Positions 1-7,047 of a stretch of DNA of 26,008 bases are shown here, piece after piece. Origin of the DNA: Alphaproteobacteria bacterium (GTDB lineage: Bacteria > Pseudomonadota > Alphaproteobacteria > Rs-D84 > NBLK01); contig JAFGXE010000065.1 in NCBI GenBank assembly GCA_016936785.1, positions 1-26,008 on the forward strand. The letters are read 5' to 3'. Each line of letters opens with the position of its first letter. The stretch's first letter is position 1. A program made the translations under genes and the position numbers. Below the pieces are notes generated by a model that saw only the letters and a program-made list of their open reading frames with translations, searched no databases and was not told the origin of the DNA.

Positions 1-705
1 AATAACTTGAAAAAGGTATTCGCTTTTTGAATTTTCTGGCGTGTCTTTAACGCCAACGAGAGCGATTCTTTTAGAAGCTTGTCCTTTGGCATTTATTTGT
101 GTGTATTTCACTTCGTAGAGATCATACGTTTCGTTATTCTTACTCGTGATGTTTTGTATTTTTTTTGTTTTAGTTATGTCAATATGATTGGATTTTCCAT
201 TTTGTAAGTCGGACATCCGTGTTGGATACGTGCGCGATTGGAAATCCATATAAATTTGAGGGGCTGACATGAGACAAACGGCACAACGTGGATGAACCTG
301 TCTATTGCGTGTTTTTTCAATCAGTATTTGTTCCCGTTTGTTCGTGAGACAATCACATAGAAGTCGATTCGTTTCGGCTGGACGGGAAGAAATGCTTTCT
401 CTAAAAAGGACATAGGATCGTGCGAAATCCTCTTTGAGGATAGGCGATGATTCCTTTTTTAGTTTTCCTTTTTCAGAAATAGGGTCAGGCGTGATTTGAA
501 TAAATTTTTTTTCAGTTTCAGAAAATGAGACAAAATAGGGTTTTAAGCCTTTTTGGTTTGTCAAAGCAAGAAACAAAAGTCCAAGAAATGCGTTTAAAAT
601 AAGAAAGTGAATAGTCCATTTGGCACCAAGTCGCATGAGACGCAAATTACGTCTCCCTGGTTTAGAGGGTAGGTGAATAGAAAATGGAAAAATGGGTTTT
701 GTCAT
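1..705 (-). CDS. VirB8-like type IV secretion inner-membrane protein (3' end outside window)
   Basis: The frame stays open for 235 codons from the ATG at 705 to the left edge, so the C-terminus is missing. A basic cytoplasmic N-terminus is followed by one membrane segment (about residues 29-48) and then a periplasmic domain. That domain has the VirB8-type 'ARSYVLFRES' stretch (about 95-104) and an alternating beta-strand pattern near 195-220. VirB8 proteins are bitopic assembly factors of the type IV secretion inner-membrane complex. The gene starts 5 bases after the small lipoprotein gene, the usual virB7-virB8 order, so virB9 and virB10 would be expected further left. The periplasmic part carries C117-x-C119 and C141-x2-C144, which I do not associate with ordinary VirB8. 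The assignment rests on topology, one motif and context, not on an alignment. Confidence 0.68.
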   Translation of the reverse strand, partial: MTKPIFPFSIHLPSKPGRRNLRLMRLGAKWTIHFLILNAFLGLLFLALTNQKGLKPYFVSFSETEKKFIQITPDPISEKGKLKKESSPILKEDFARSYVLFRESISSRPAETNRLLCDCLTNKREQILIEKTRNRQVHPRCAVCLMSAPQIYMDFQSRTYPTRMSDLQNGKSNHIDITKTKKIQNITSKNNETYDLYEVKYTQINAKGQASKRIALVGVKDTPENSKSEYLFQVI

Positions 706-710
706 TCTCC

Positions 711-878
711 CTATCCATGTGTCAACATGTTATCCTGAGGAATAAGGAAACATGCACATGGCGAGAGTTTCATTTCTGCATTATCTGAACCAATGCCAAC
801 TGGGTCTGCGTGATACATTGATCCGCCACAACTTGAGAGAAAAATGCCAGCAAGTCCAAGTAAAAAAAGTTTTCTCAT
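711..878 (-). CDS. Small VirB7-like lipoprotein
   Basis: A 55-residue protein with a short charged N-terminus, a hydrophobic stretch and the lipobox LSSC (acylated Cys at 17), so it is an exported lipoprotein. An upstream in-frame start at 923 exists, but the ATG at 878 has a strong GGAGG eight bases ahead and begins directly with the signal peptide. The mature part is about 39 residues and ends with a CAC motif around residue 42. It sits 5 bases upstream of a virB8-like gene on the same strand. VirB7 proteins are small outer-membrane lipoproteins that stabilise VirB9, in Agrobacterium through a disulfide. The VirB7 role is inferred from size, lipobox and neighbour; sequence identity to VirB7 is not visible. 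Confidence 0.6.
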   Translation of the reverse strand: MRKLFLLGLAGIFLSSCGGSMYHADPVGIGSDNAEMKLSPCACFLIPQDNMLTHG

Positions 879-905
879 TTGATCGTCCTCCACTTTGTGA
901 ATCCT

Positions 906-934
906 AGCATAATGATCTGTCACTTAAAAGACAA
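906..934 (-). promoter_or_regulatory. Promoter of the virB7-virB8-like genes
   Basis: Read on the minus strand, TTGTCT (929-934) and TATGCT (906-911) are separated by 17 bases. Initiation near 899 would give a leader of about 20 bases carrying the GGAGG ribosome site. It is divergent from the rpsT promoter. Confidence 0.55.
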
Positions 935-997
935 GGGAAAAAAGATTTTGATGTTTATTGTGATTCTGCGAAGAAATGGATGGATATGTTAAAAAGG

Positions 998-1026
998 TTG
1001 ACAGTGCTCAAATTTTTATCTAGAAT
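998..1026 (+). promoter_or_regulatory. Strong rpsT promoter
   Basis: TTGACA (998-1003) and TAGAAT (1021-1026) with a 17-base spacer form a near-consensus housekeeping promoter. Initiation around 1033 gives a leader of about 30 bases with an AAAGGA ribosome site. It is the best consensus match in the window, fitting a ribosomal protein gene. Confidence 0.8.
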
Positions 1027-1063
1027 GCTTGCGTTTGAAATCACGATAAAGGATAAAAATAGC

Positions 1064-1327
1064 ATGGCTAACCATAAATCAGCAAAAAAACGTATTCGTC
1101 GCAATGAAACAGCACGTCAAGTGAATAAAAATCGTTTGTCACGTATTCGCACTTTCATTAAAAAAGTTGAAGCGTTGATTGGTCTTGGTAAAAAAGACGA
1201 AGCAAAAATTGCTCTTGTAAAAGCAGAGTCTGAGCTTGCTCGCGGTGTTTCTAAAGGTGTTTTGAAGAAAAATACAGCATCACGCAAAACATCTCGTTTA
1301 TCTAAAAAAGTTAAAGAAATCAAATAA
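1064..1327 (+). CDS. rpsT: 30S ribosomal protein S20
   Basis: The 87-residue protein starts MANHKSAKKRIRR, the hallmark of bacterial S20, and is Lys/Arg-rich throughout, as expected of a protein that binds 16S rRNA in the small-subunit body. Longer in-frame starts upstream are rejected because the ATG at 1064 gives the family's usual length and N-terminus, and the promoter at 998-1026 would not transcribe the earlier ones. AAAGGA lies about ten bases before the start. The gene is followed at once by a hairpin terminator, so it is probably monocistronic. Confidence 0.97.
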   Translation: MANHKSAKKRIRRNETARQVNKNRLSRIRTFIKKVEALIGLGKKDEAKIALVKAESELARGVSKGVLKKNTASRKTSRLSKKVKEIK

Positions 1328-1354
1328 AAGATTTTTTTATTGAAATGAATTTAG

Positions 1355-1390
1355 AAAAGAACCACCCTATATGGCGTCGGTTCTTTTTTT
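1355..1390 (+). terminator. Rho-independent terminator after rpsT
   Basis: AAAAGAACC (1355-1363) pairs with GGTTCTTTT (1379-1387), with the T run continuing beyond. It separates rpsT from gpmI and ends about 20 bases before the gpmI start. Confidence 0.8.
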
Positions 1391-1409
1391 ATCTAGAAGG
1401 AGAAATAGA

Positions 1410-2915
1410 ATGAAACCTCTTGTGTTATGTATTTTAGATGGTGTTGGGATTCGAGAAACGGAATCTCACAATGCTTGGAAAGAAGCAAAGACGCCTTTCT
1501 TTGACTCACTGAAGTTGTCGGCAAAACTTGACGCGTCTGGAGTCGCTGTTGGGTTGATGGCAGGGCAAATGGGAAATTCTGAAGTCGGGCATATGAATAT
1601 TGGCGCAGGGCGTGTTGTGAAACAGCTTTTACCTCAAATTAACGATGCTGTTGCAGAAGGAACATTGAATCGTCTTCCCCATTTTCAGCACTTTGTAAAG
1701 ACCCTCAAGGAAACGGGCGGGGCTTGTCATCTCTGGGGTTTGCTTTCTCCTGGCGGTGTGCATGCGCATCAAGATCATTTAGTTTCTTTGGCCTTATCTC
1801 TTGCGCATGAAGGAATTAAAGTGTGGTGGCATGTTGTTGCAGATGGACGGGATACACCGCCGAAATCGATTTTAAATTATGTGAAAGATATACGTGAAAA
1901 GCTTGCAGGAGATTCTGCTTCTGATCGGGTTCATTTTGCAACATTTTCAGGACGTTATTATGCCATGGATCGGAACCAAAACGGAGATCGGACAGAGTTG
2001 GCATTTAATGCGATTGTTCATGGAGAAGGTGAAACTGCGACGACTTTAGAAGAGGGAATTCAACAAAGCTATGATGCTGGAAAAACAGATGAGTTTATTT
2101 TGCCAACAGTTTTAGGAAACTATTCAGGCATACAAAAAGGGGATGCTATTTTGTTCGGGAATTTCCGCGCAGATCGTGTGAGACAATTGGCGGGGGCATT
2201 AATGCTTCCTATGTTTGATCTTTTTGATCGGGAATTACCTCCGTTATCTTTGGCTATGGGGCTTTCAGAATATTCTCAAGAGTTAAATCAAGTGATTGAA
2301 TCACTTTTTCCACCCCAAAAGCTCGATCATGTTTTGGGGAAGGTTCTAGAAGAAAATAATTTGAGACAACTTCGTTTGGCTGAAACAGAAAAATATGCAC
2401 ATGTGACTTTTTTCTTTGATGGTGGAGAAGAACATAAATATGAAAATGATACCCGTATTCTTGTGCCATCTCCAGCAGTAGCAACATACGATCTTCAACC
2501 GGAAATGTCAGCAGAAGAAGTGTCTTATCAACTGATTTCTCAACTCGATAAAACAGATGTTGTCATTATGAATTATGCTAATGGTGATATGGTTGGACAT
2601 ACGGGTGTAGAAGAGGCTGCGATTCAAGCGGTTGAAACGCTGGATCATGAAGTCTCTCGAATTTGGAAAGAAATTCAAAAACGTGATGGCACACTTTTAA
2701 TTACGGCAGATCATGGGAATTGTGAAAAAATGGCAGAAGAAAATGGCCTGCCTTTTACAGCACATACCACAAATCCTGTTCCTCTGTGGATTCTTTCAAA
2801 TGAAAAAGTTGAGATGAAAAGAACGCTGGGTAAGCTTGCGGATATTGCACCGACAATACTTAAACTTCTTAATATTAAACAGCCGGAAGAGATGACAGGG
2901 GAGAGTCTTGTTTAA
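1410..2915 (+). CDS. gpmI: 2,3-bisphosphoglycerate-independent phosphoglycerate mutase
   Basis: Interconverts 3- and 2-phosphoglycerate in glycolysis and gluconeogenesis in the cytosol, using two Mn ions and a phosphoserine intermediate. At 501 residues it has normal family length. Visible motifs are CILDGVG at the N-terminus (metal ligand Asp10), GQMGNSEVGH with the catalytic Ser57, DGRDTPP, the FSGRYYAMDR block, and the C-terminal metal-binding ITADHGNCEKM and FTAHTTNPVP. I chose the ATG at 1410 because AAGGAG lies just upstream and the protein then opens with the conserved MKPLVLCILDG; a start at 1371 would read through the preceding terminator. No neighbour shares its pathway. Confidence 0.96.
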   Translation: MKPLVLCILDGVGIRETESHNAWKEAKTPFFDSLKLSAKLDASGVAVGLMAGQMGNSEVGHMNIGAGRVVKQLLPQINDAVAEGTLNRLPHFQHFVKTLKETGGACHLWGLLSPGGVHAHQDHLVSLALSLAHEGIKVWWHVVADGRDTPPKSILNYVKDIREKLAGDSASDRVHFATFSGRYYAMDRNQNGDRTELAFNAIVHGEGETATTLEEGIQQSYDAGKTDEFILPTVLGNYSGIQKGDAILFGNFRADRVRQLAGALMLPMFDLFDRELPPLSLAMGLSEYSQELNQVIESLFPPQKLDHVLGKVLEENNLRQLRLAETEKYAHVTFFFDGGEEHKYENDTRILVPSPAVATYDLQPEMSAEEVSYQLISQLDKTDVVIMNYANGDMVGHTGVEEAAIQAVETLDHEVSRIWKEIQKRDGTLLITADHGNCEKMAEENGLPFTAHTTNPVPLWILSNEKVEMKRTLGKLADIAPTILKLLNIKQPEEMTGESLV

Positions 2916-2996
2916 GAGTTTCATTTAGATATCGTTTCACTCTATAAATAAAGTTCTACGCCATTTTAAGATTGGGATGGATCTCTTTGTGCGTTG

Positions 2997-3048
2997 CACT
3001 TAGTCGACATGTCAATGGATGAGATCCCGACCTGCGTCGGGATGACAA
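2997..3048. repeat. Dispersed palindromic repeat, copy 1
   Basis: An 8-bp perfect stem, ATCCCGAC (3024-3031) with GTCGGGAT (3036-3043) around a CTGC loop, is followed by GACAA. The 20-base stem-loop recurs identically at 10818-10837, and the flank CACTTAGT-(C/T)-GA lies upstream of both copies, so this is a dispersed repeat rather than a terminator (no T run). Confidence 0.75.
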
Positions 3049-3074
3049 CAATCTTAGAAGGGAAGTGAGACAAA

Positions 3075-3105
3075 AAACTAAAGAGCCTTTCGGCTCTTTT
3101 ATTTT
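3075..3105. terminator. Bidirectional terminator between gpmI and the helicase gene
   Basis: AAAGAGCC (3080-3087) and GGCTCTTT (3092-3099) form an 8-bp stem with a four-base loop. A T-rich tail lies on the plus side and an A run on the other, giving a T run when read on the minus strand. It sits 13 bases beyond the helicase stop and could stop both convergent units. Confidence 0.8.
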
Positions 3106-3111
3106 GTTATA

Positions 3112-4452
3112 TTATTTTCGTTTTCTTTGGAGATGTCTATTGTTTGAGTTGCTTTTCGGGTTTCTGTTTTCCCGTGGTGCAGAAGACTTCTCGGAAGTTT
3201 TTTCAGATGGTTTTTTCCCAAATAGGTTTGGTTTTTTGAAAAAAGAGCGAATTTTTGTACTCCGTGATTCTGTTTTCTCGCCATCAAAATTTGATTTCAT
3301 GCGATTGTTACGTGCCGTTGCGTGATTTCGATCTCTATCGGTGCGCGGACGTTCTTCTTTTTCTTCAACATTAATATTCATAAGGCGTTGAATAGCTTTC
3401 CAATTTTTTCCATCTGCTGGAGAAATGAAATTCAGTGCTGATCCTGTTGCACCGGCACGACCTGTCCGACCAATACGATGAATATAATCTTCAGGGCATT
3501 GTGGAAGGTCATAATTAATAACATGTTGAATATGTGGAATATCTAAACCGCGTGCGGCAACGTCTGTTGCAACAAGGATACGGTATTTTTCTTGTCTGAA
3601 ACTATCAATGACTCGTGTGCGGACATTTTGTCTGAGATCTCCATGAAGTGCGTCAGATTTATGACCATCTTTCTTAAGACTTTTTGCAATACGGTCTGCA
3701 CCATGTTTTGTTTTAACAAAAACAAGAACCGATCCTTCGCGATCTGTAATTTCTTTCAAAAGTGTCGGATATTTTTCATTCACGCTTATTTTTATATGTT
3801 CTTGCTTAACTTGAGGTGTTGCAACACGTGAAGATCCTACTGAGATCCGAATTGGATTAGTAAGGTATTTTGCTGCAATTTTTTCAATACTCTTTGGAAG
3901 CGTTGCGGAAAACATTAATGTTTGTCTTGGGGCTTTAAAATAGGTTGCAATTTGGTTAAGTTGCACTTCAAATCCCATGTCAAGCATACGATCAACTTCA
4001 TCAAGAACGAGAAAGTCCATGCGCGCAACACTGAGCGTTTTTCTTTTAAGGTGATCATTTACACGTCCTGGTGTCCCAACAATAATTTGTGGTTTTCCTT
4101 GAAGTGCATTTAATTGTTTTCCCATAGGTGCGCCACCAATAAGGAGGGCGGTTTTAATATTGATATTATAGGGAACAAAAGATTTCATTGCTTCAAGCAC
4201 TTGCGTTGCCAGTTCACGTGTTGGCAAAAGAATAAGAGCTTGATTAATTTTTTGACTTAAGATCTTTGCAATAAGAGGAATCCCGAAAGCGCCTGTTTTG
4301 CCTGTTCCTGTTTGAGCAGATCCCATAATGTCCGATCCTTTGAGTGCTTCAGGGATCGTTTTCATTTGAATCGGTGTTGGTGTTGAGAAATTAATCTTCT
4401 CAAGTTGTTTTAGTAAGAGTGGGGGAAGATTTGCTTCCTTGAAGTTTTTCAT
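3112..4452 (-). CDS. DEAD-box family RNA helicase, RhlE type, with a DEVD motif II
   Basis: ATP-dependent RNA helicase expected to act in ribosome assembly or RNA turnover. Domain order: Q motif (TPTPIQ, about 24-29), motif I AQTGTGKT (46-53), PTRELA (77-82), GG, TPGR (127-130), motif II DEVD (151-154), SAT (182-184), then the second RecA domain with VFVKTK, ARGLD and HRIGRTGRAG. From about residue 365 to 446 there is a basic, Ser/Asn-rich tail typical of RhlE-like helicases and probably RNA-binding. The third residue of motif II is Val where the family has Ala. AAGGA precedes the ATG by about seven bases. The gene stands alone; the gene-free stretch upstream may be a leader. The RhlE subgroup call comes from overall motif wording and is less sure than the family. 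Confidence 0.93.
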   Translation of the reverse strand: MKNFKEANLPPLLLKQLEKINFSTPTPIQMKTIPEALKGSDIMGSAQTGTGKTGAFGIPLIAKILSQKINQALILLPTRELATQVLEAMKSFVPYNINIKTALLIGGAPMGKQLNALQGKPQIIVGTPGRVNDHLKRKTLSVARMDFLVLDEVDRMLDMGFEVQLNQIATYFKAPRQTLMFSATLPKSIEKIAAKYLTNPIRISVGSSRVATPQVKQEHIKISVNEKYPTLLKEITDREGSVLVFVKTKHGADRIAKSLKKDGHKSDALHGDLRQNVRTRVIDSFRQEKYRILVATDVAARGLDIPHIQHVINYDLPQCPEDYIHRIGRTGRAGATGSALNFISPADGKNWKAIQRLMNINVEEKEERPRTDRDRNHATARNNRMKSNFDGEKTESRSTKIRSFFKKPNLFGKKPSEKTSEKSSAPRENRNPKSNSNNRHLQRKRK

Positions 4453-4824
4453 TTATATTCCTTTTTAAAATATTTTTCTAATTATCGTGTTGTTTACTAT
4501 TTTATCTTTTATATTCTTTTGTTTTTTTGAATTTCCCAATACTTCTTCTCAAGCCGTATTTTGAACGGTTTGTATCAAAGAATTTGAAAACATCTCAAAA
4601 AAATCCCAAAAATCACATCACAACCCAAATAGGAAAGATTATAAAAGATTTTTGTATTTAAATGGCTTTTTGTAAAAGCATGAGTTCAAATACGTAAAAG
4701 ATTCCCTAAAGAAATATAACGATTGAAAATTAGAAATGAATCGAACGATCAAGAAATGTATCTTTAAAAGCTTTTAAGCTTACTATTAAACTCAAAGTAA
4801 TATTATAGAGGAATAGATTAAAAT
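4453..4824. other. Gene-free AT-rich interval upstream of the RNA helicase
   Basis: I find no convincing ORF, tRNA or rRNA here. On the minus strand, TTGAGA (4593-4598) and TACAAA (4569-4574, preceded by TG-A) are 18 bases apart and could start a helicase transcript with a leader of about 110 bases. A short hairpin, CCGT/ACGG, lies at 4552-4566. Cold-inducible helicase genes in other bacteria often have long leaders, but nothing here proves one. The remainder is low-complexity AT sequence. Confidence 0.4.
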
Positions 4825-4861
4825 AAGCAAGTCAATTCTTTTTTGGCGAAGAGACTTGCTT
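4825..4861 (-). terminator. Terminator of the EF-hand lipoprotein gene
   Basis: AAGCAAGTC (4825-4833) pairs with GACTTGCTT (4853-4861), a 9-bp stem around a 19-base loop. Read on the minus strand it follows the stop codon and is succeeded by ATTTTAAT, a modest T tract. Confidence 0.55.
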
Positions 4862-4880
4862 GTTTCTTATTTGTTTTCAG

Positions 4881-5270
4881 TTATTTAGTTTTAAATGGAC
4901 CGCGTTTTCCAAAGGCACGTTTTTTAAATTTTTCTCCACGAAGCTCTTGGTTTTTTTGATATTCTTCTTTTGTGATGAACCCATCGCTATTTGTGTCAAC
5001 CATCTTGAATTTTTCTTCTGAAAGCATTTTTCCTGCGTATTTTCCATGGAAAGTTTTAAATTCTTCAAGAGAGACTTTGCCATCTTTATTCGTGTCTTTT
5101 TCTTTGAAGCGGTTTTCCATTTTCATACCATGCTTCATTCCTCTTTTTCCAACACGTTGTCCCATTTCTGAACGTTCAGGCACAGGGACTTGTTCTGGAG
5201 TAGTTGAAGAAGAACATCCTACTAAGATAAAAGCGGATGCGACGAGTGAATAAAAAAGTGTTTGTTTCAT
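4881..5270 (-). CDS. Exported lipoprotein with two EF-hand calcium-binding motifs
   Basis: A 129-residue protein with a signal peptide ending in the lipobox LVGC (Cys19), a Pro-rich stretch, a Lys/Met/Gly segment, and two canonical EF-hand loops: DTNKDGKVSLEE (59-70) and DTNSDGFITKEE (92-103). Both loops have Asp/Asn/Ser at positions 1, 3 and 5, Gly at 6 and Glu at 12, so both should bind calcium. It is probably held in the outer membrane facing the periplasm. The tail is basic and rich in Lys and Phe. AAAGGA lies seven bases before the ATG. It is transcribed away from the gene at 5390 and looks monocistronic. Function beyond calcium binding is unknown. Confidence 0.88.
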   Translation of the reverse strand: MKQTLFYSLVASAFILVGCSSSTTPEQVPVPERSEMGQRVGKRGMKHGMKMENRFKEKDTNKDGKVSLEEFKTFHGKYAGKMLSEEKFKMVDTNSDGFITKEEYQKNQELRGEKFKKRAFGKRGPFKTK

Positions 5271-5353
5271 TTTGTATCCTTTTAATATGAGATAAACACA
5301 AACCAGTCTATCACTTTTTTTAAGGTATGTCGATATTTAAGTCTTTTTCATCA

Positions 5354-5382
5354 TTGAATTTAGAAAGAATATGAGATATACT
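5354..5382 (+). promoter_or_regulatory. Promoter predicted to give a leaderless mRNA
   Basis: TTGAAT (5354-5359), 17-base spacer, TATACT (5377-5382). Only seven bases separate the -10 from the ATG at 5390, so initiation should fall on or next to the start codon. No ribosome-binding site is present. Confidence 0.7.
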
Positions 5383-5389
5383 CTTACGT

Positions 5390-6481
5390 ATGACACATCG
5401 ATATTTTTCTTATTTTTTTTGGACGGGAATTTGTCTCATTCTTGCGTTCACTCTTTTTGCCACGCAATTTCAGATGAATATCTTTTCTGGACGCCACTGG
5501 ATGCTTCTTCTAAAATATAGTGGAAAAGCGCCTCAAAGTCTTTGGATAAGCTGGGGAGGGGTTGCTGTTTTTTGGTTGGGCGGTCTTGCATTTTTTCGTT
5601 TTCGGTTAAAAGAATCTAAAATGGTTTACGATGTGAAAAGTGGTGCAAAGATTTCTGTCACAGAGAATGGTGAGTTGCGCCCTAAAATGGTTTCTGAATC
5701 ATCTTATGTGCCAGAAGAACATCATTATAAGCCTTCTACTTATTCTCCTCCAGCGCAGAAACGAGATGTCCCAAAAATTAAAGTGCCTCAGAAAATTGAG
5801 AAAAAAATTGAGCAGGAAGTCGTTGAAGCAAAAGAAGAAATTTATCAAGTTCCTGTCCAATCGCCTGTTCAAGAAGAGAAAGTTTCAAAACCATCAAAAG
5901 TTGACGTGTCTCAAAAAGAGGTTTCAAAGAAAAAAGAAATTGTTGATTTACTGAGTGTTTTGAAAGAAAAGTTTTCTGCGCAGAAAATTAAAATAGTTGA
6001 CTCGTTTGCCATGGGAAATGAAAAAATTGATTTTTATGCTTTGACAGATGACGCGTTATTTTTAGGGAAGATATTTCAAACTGAAACTGGAATCATGATG
6101 CCAGAAACAGAAAAATTTGAGGATCAAACTCCAAGTTGGATGTTGGCAAATAAAGAGCGAATTTCCTCTCCTCCGGCTGTTATGTTGGGGCTATTTGAAC
6201 AAGTTAAAGAGATGTGCAATAAGGCGTTCAAAGAAAATATTCCATTTGAAATTAAGCCATTTATTCTCTTTTCAGATCAAGATGTGCGAAAATTTGATAT
6301 GCTTAAAGAAAAATATCAATCTCGCGGTCTTTCGGTGTTGAATGCGGAGGATGATTCTTTGGTGAAGTTTATTTCAGGCGCGCATGAAGAGCCTTCAAAG
6401 AGTTTTGTGAGCTTCTCTGCAACGCTTGCGCATTATTTTGATTCAAATTACCCACTTCAATCAAATGATGAGGATAGTTAA
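5390..6481 (+). CDS. Two-TM inner-membrane protein with linker and cytoplasmic domain, function unknown
   Basis: The 363-residue protein has two membrane segments (about 7-26 and 51-70) joined by a short loop, then a Pro/Lys/Glu-rich, probably disordered linker (about 75-185), and a mixed alpha/beta C-terminal domain (about 185-363). That domain includes 'KIDFYALTDDALFLGKI' and 'FEIKPFILFSDQDVRKF', loosely reminiscent of restriction-endonuclease-like or NERD-type folds, but the catalytic D-ExK set is not clear. That comparison is inference only. The stop shares one base with the next start (TAATG at 6479-6483), so the two are translationally coupled. Its promoter predicts a leaderless message. 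I do not recognise the family. Confidence 0.8.
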   Translation: MTHRYFSYFFWTGICLILAFTLFATQFQMNIFSGRHWMLLLKYSGKAPQSLWISWGGVAVFWLGGLAFFRFRLKESKMVYDVKSGAKISVTENGELRPKMVSESSYVPEEHHYKPSTYSPPAQKRDVPKIKVPQKIEKKIEQEVVEAKEEIYQVPVQSPVQEEKVSKPSKVDVSQKEVSKKKEIVDLLSVLKEKFSAQKIKIVDSFAMGNEKIDFYALTDDALFLGKIFQTETGIMMPETEKFEDQTPSWMLANKERISSPPAVMLGLFEQVKEMCNKAFKENIPFEIKPFILFSDQDVRKFDMLKEKYQSRGLSVLNAEDDSLVKFISGAHEEPSKSFVSFSATLAHYFDSNYPLQSNDEDS

Positions 6482-7047
6482 TGAGTACACTCTCTTTTGC
6501 ATTTTGGCAGAATGAAATGGCGCGGATGGGATTACCTGAAATGCCCTTAAAGGATGCTCAAAAAACTTCTGAGAATCCTGTTTTTTGCGAGCCATCTACT
6601 TACCATACGCTTGTGCATGCGTTTTTGAAAAAGGTGGGTTTTGATCATAAAGATATGCAAGATTTGTGGCGAATTTCACTCACGCGAGAAGGAATTATAC
6701 AGATCCGAGAAGGAAAACTTCCTGAGAATCTTGATGTGATTTTTAAAGTGCCTTTGGATTATGGGGGTGAAGCAAATATGGAGAATATGCTTCTCATTCA
6801 GACACATCCTTTTGTCGATATTCTTTTTAAATTTATGCGTGAACAATGCAAGCGATATCATCAGTCTGAAGGTGAGAAGTCCGCTTTATATGGCTATAAG
6901 AAACCACCGAAACTTTTTGTGCCAGATTTAAACCGTCGTGTTTTTGTGCCGGCAATGTTGGGCTGGACATCCCCTGCAGGGAATGGAGCGACGGATCGTA
7001 TGACACAAGCGGGGATTAGCATTGCTTCAGAGGGACGTGATGTTTAG
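6481..7047 (+). CDS. Unknown 188-residue protein, possible toxin-related remnant
   Basis: No signal peptide or membrane segment is visible, so it is probably cytosolic. It starts inside the stop of the preceding gene and overlaps the next gene by 8 bases, placing it in a tight three-gene unit. Its last 35 residues, from NRRVFVP onwards, follow the spacing V-P...G-x-T-x3-M-x2-G...G-x2-V, which resembles the lead-in to the LHH nuclease motif of polymorphic toxins. The protein ends exactly where LHH would begin, and no LHH is found in the other frames downstream. Together with the SUKH protein that follows, this hints at a degraded toxin gene, but the likeness may be chance. I cannot assign a function. 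Confidence 0.75.
   Translation: MSTLSFAFWQNEMARMGLPEMPLKDAQKTSENPVFCEPSTYHTLVHAFLKKVGFDHKDMQDLWRISLTREGIIQIREGKLPENLDVIFKVPLDYGGEANMENMLLIQTHPFVDILFKFMREQCKRYHQSEGEKSALYGYKKPPKLFVPDLNRRVFVPAMLGWTSPAGNGATDRMTQAGISIASEGRDV

Noticed and set aside
711..923. Longer 70-residue version of the small lipoprotein
   Set aside because: The extra 15 residues would precede the signal peptide, overlap the promoter -10 at 906-911, and lack a ribosome site; the ATG at 878 has GGAGG.
980..1063. N-terminal extension of ribosomal protein S20
   Set aside because: It starts before the promoter's expected initiation site and would give 115 residues against the family's 87-88.
4760..4785. AAGCTTTT/AAGCTT near-palindrome as an operator
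   Set aside because: Imperfect and embedded in AT-rich low-complexity sequence with no promoter adjacent.
5962..6478. Firm assignment of the 5390 C-terminal domain as a NERD or restriction-like nuclease
   Set aside because: The strand pattern is suggestive, but no convincing D-ExK catalytic set can be placed, so it is left as unknown.
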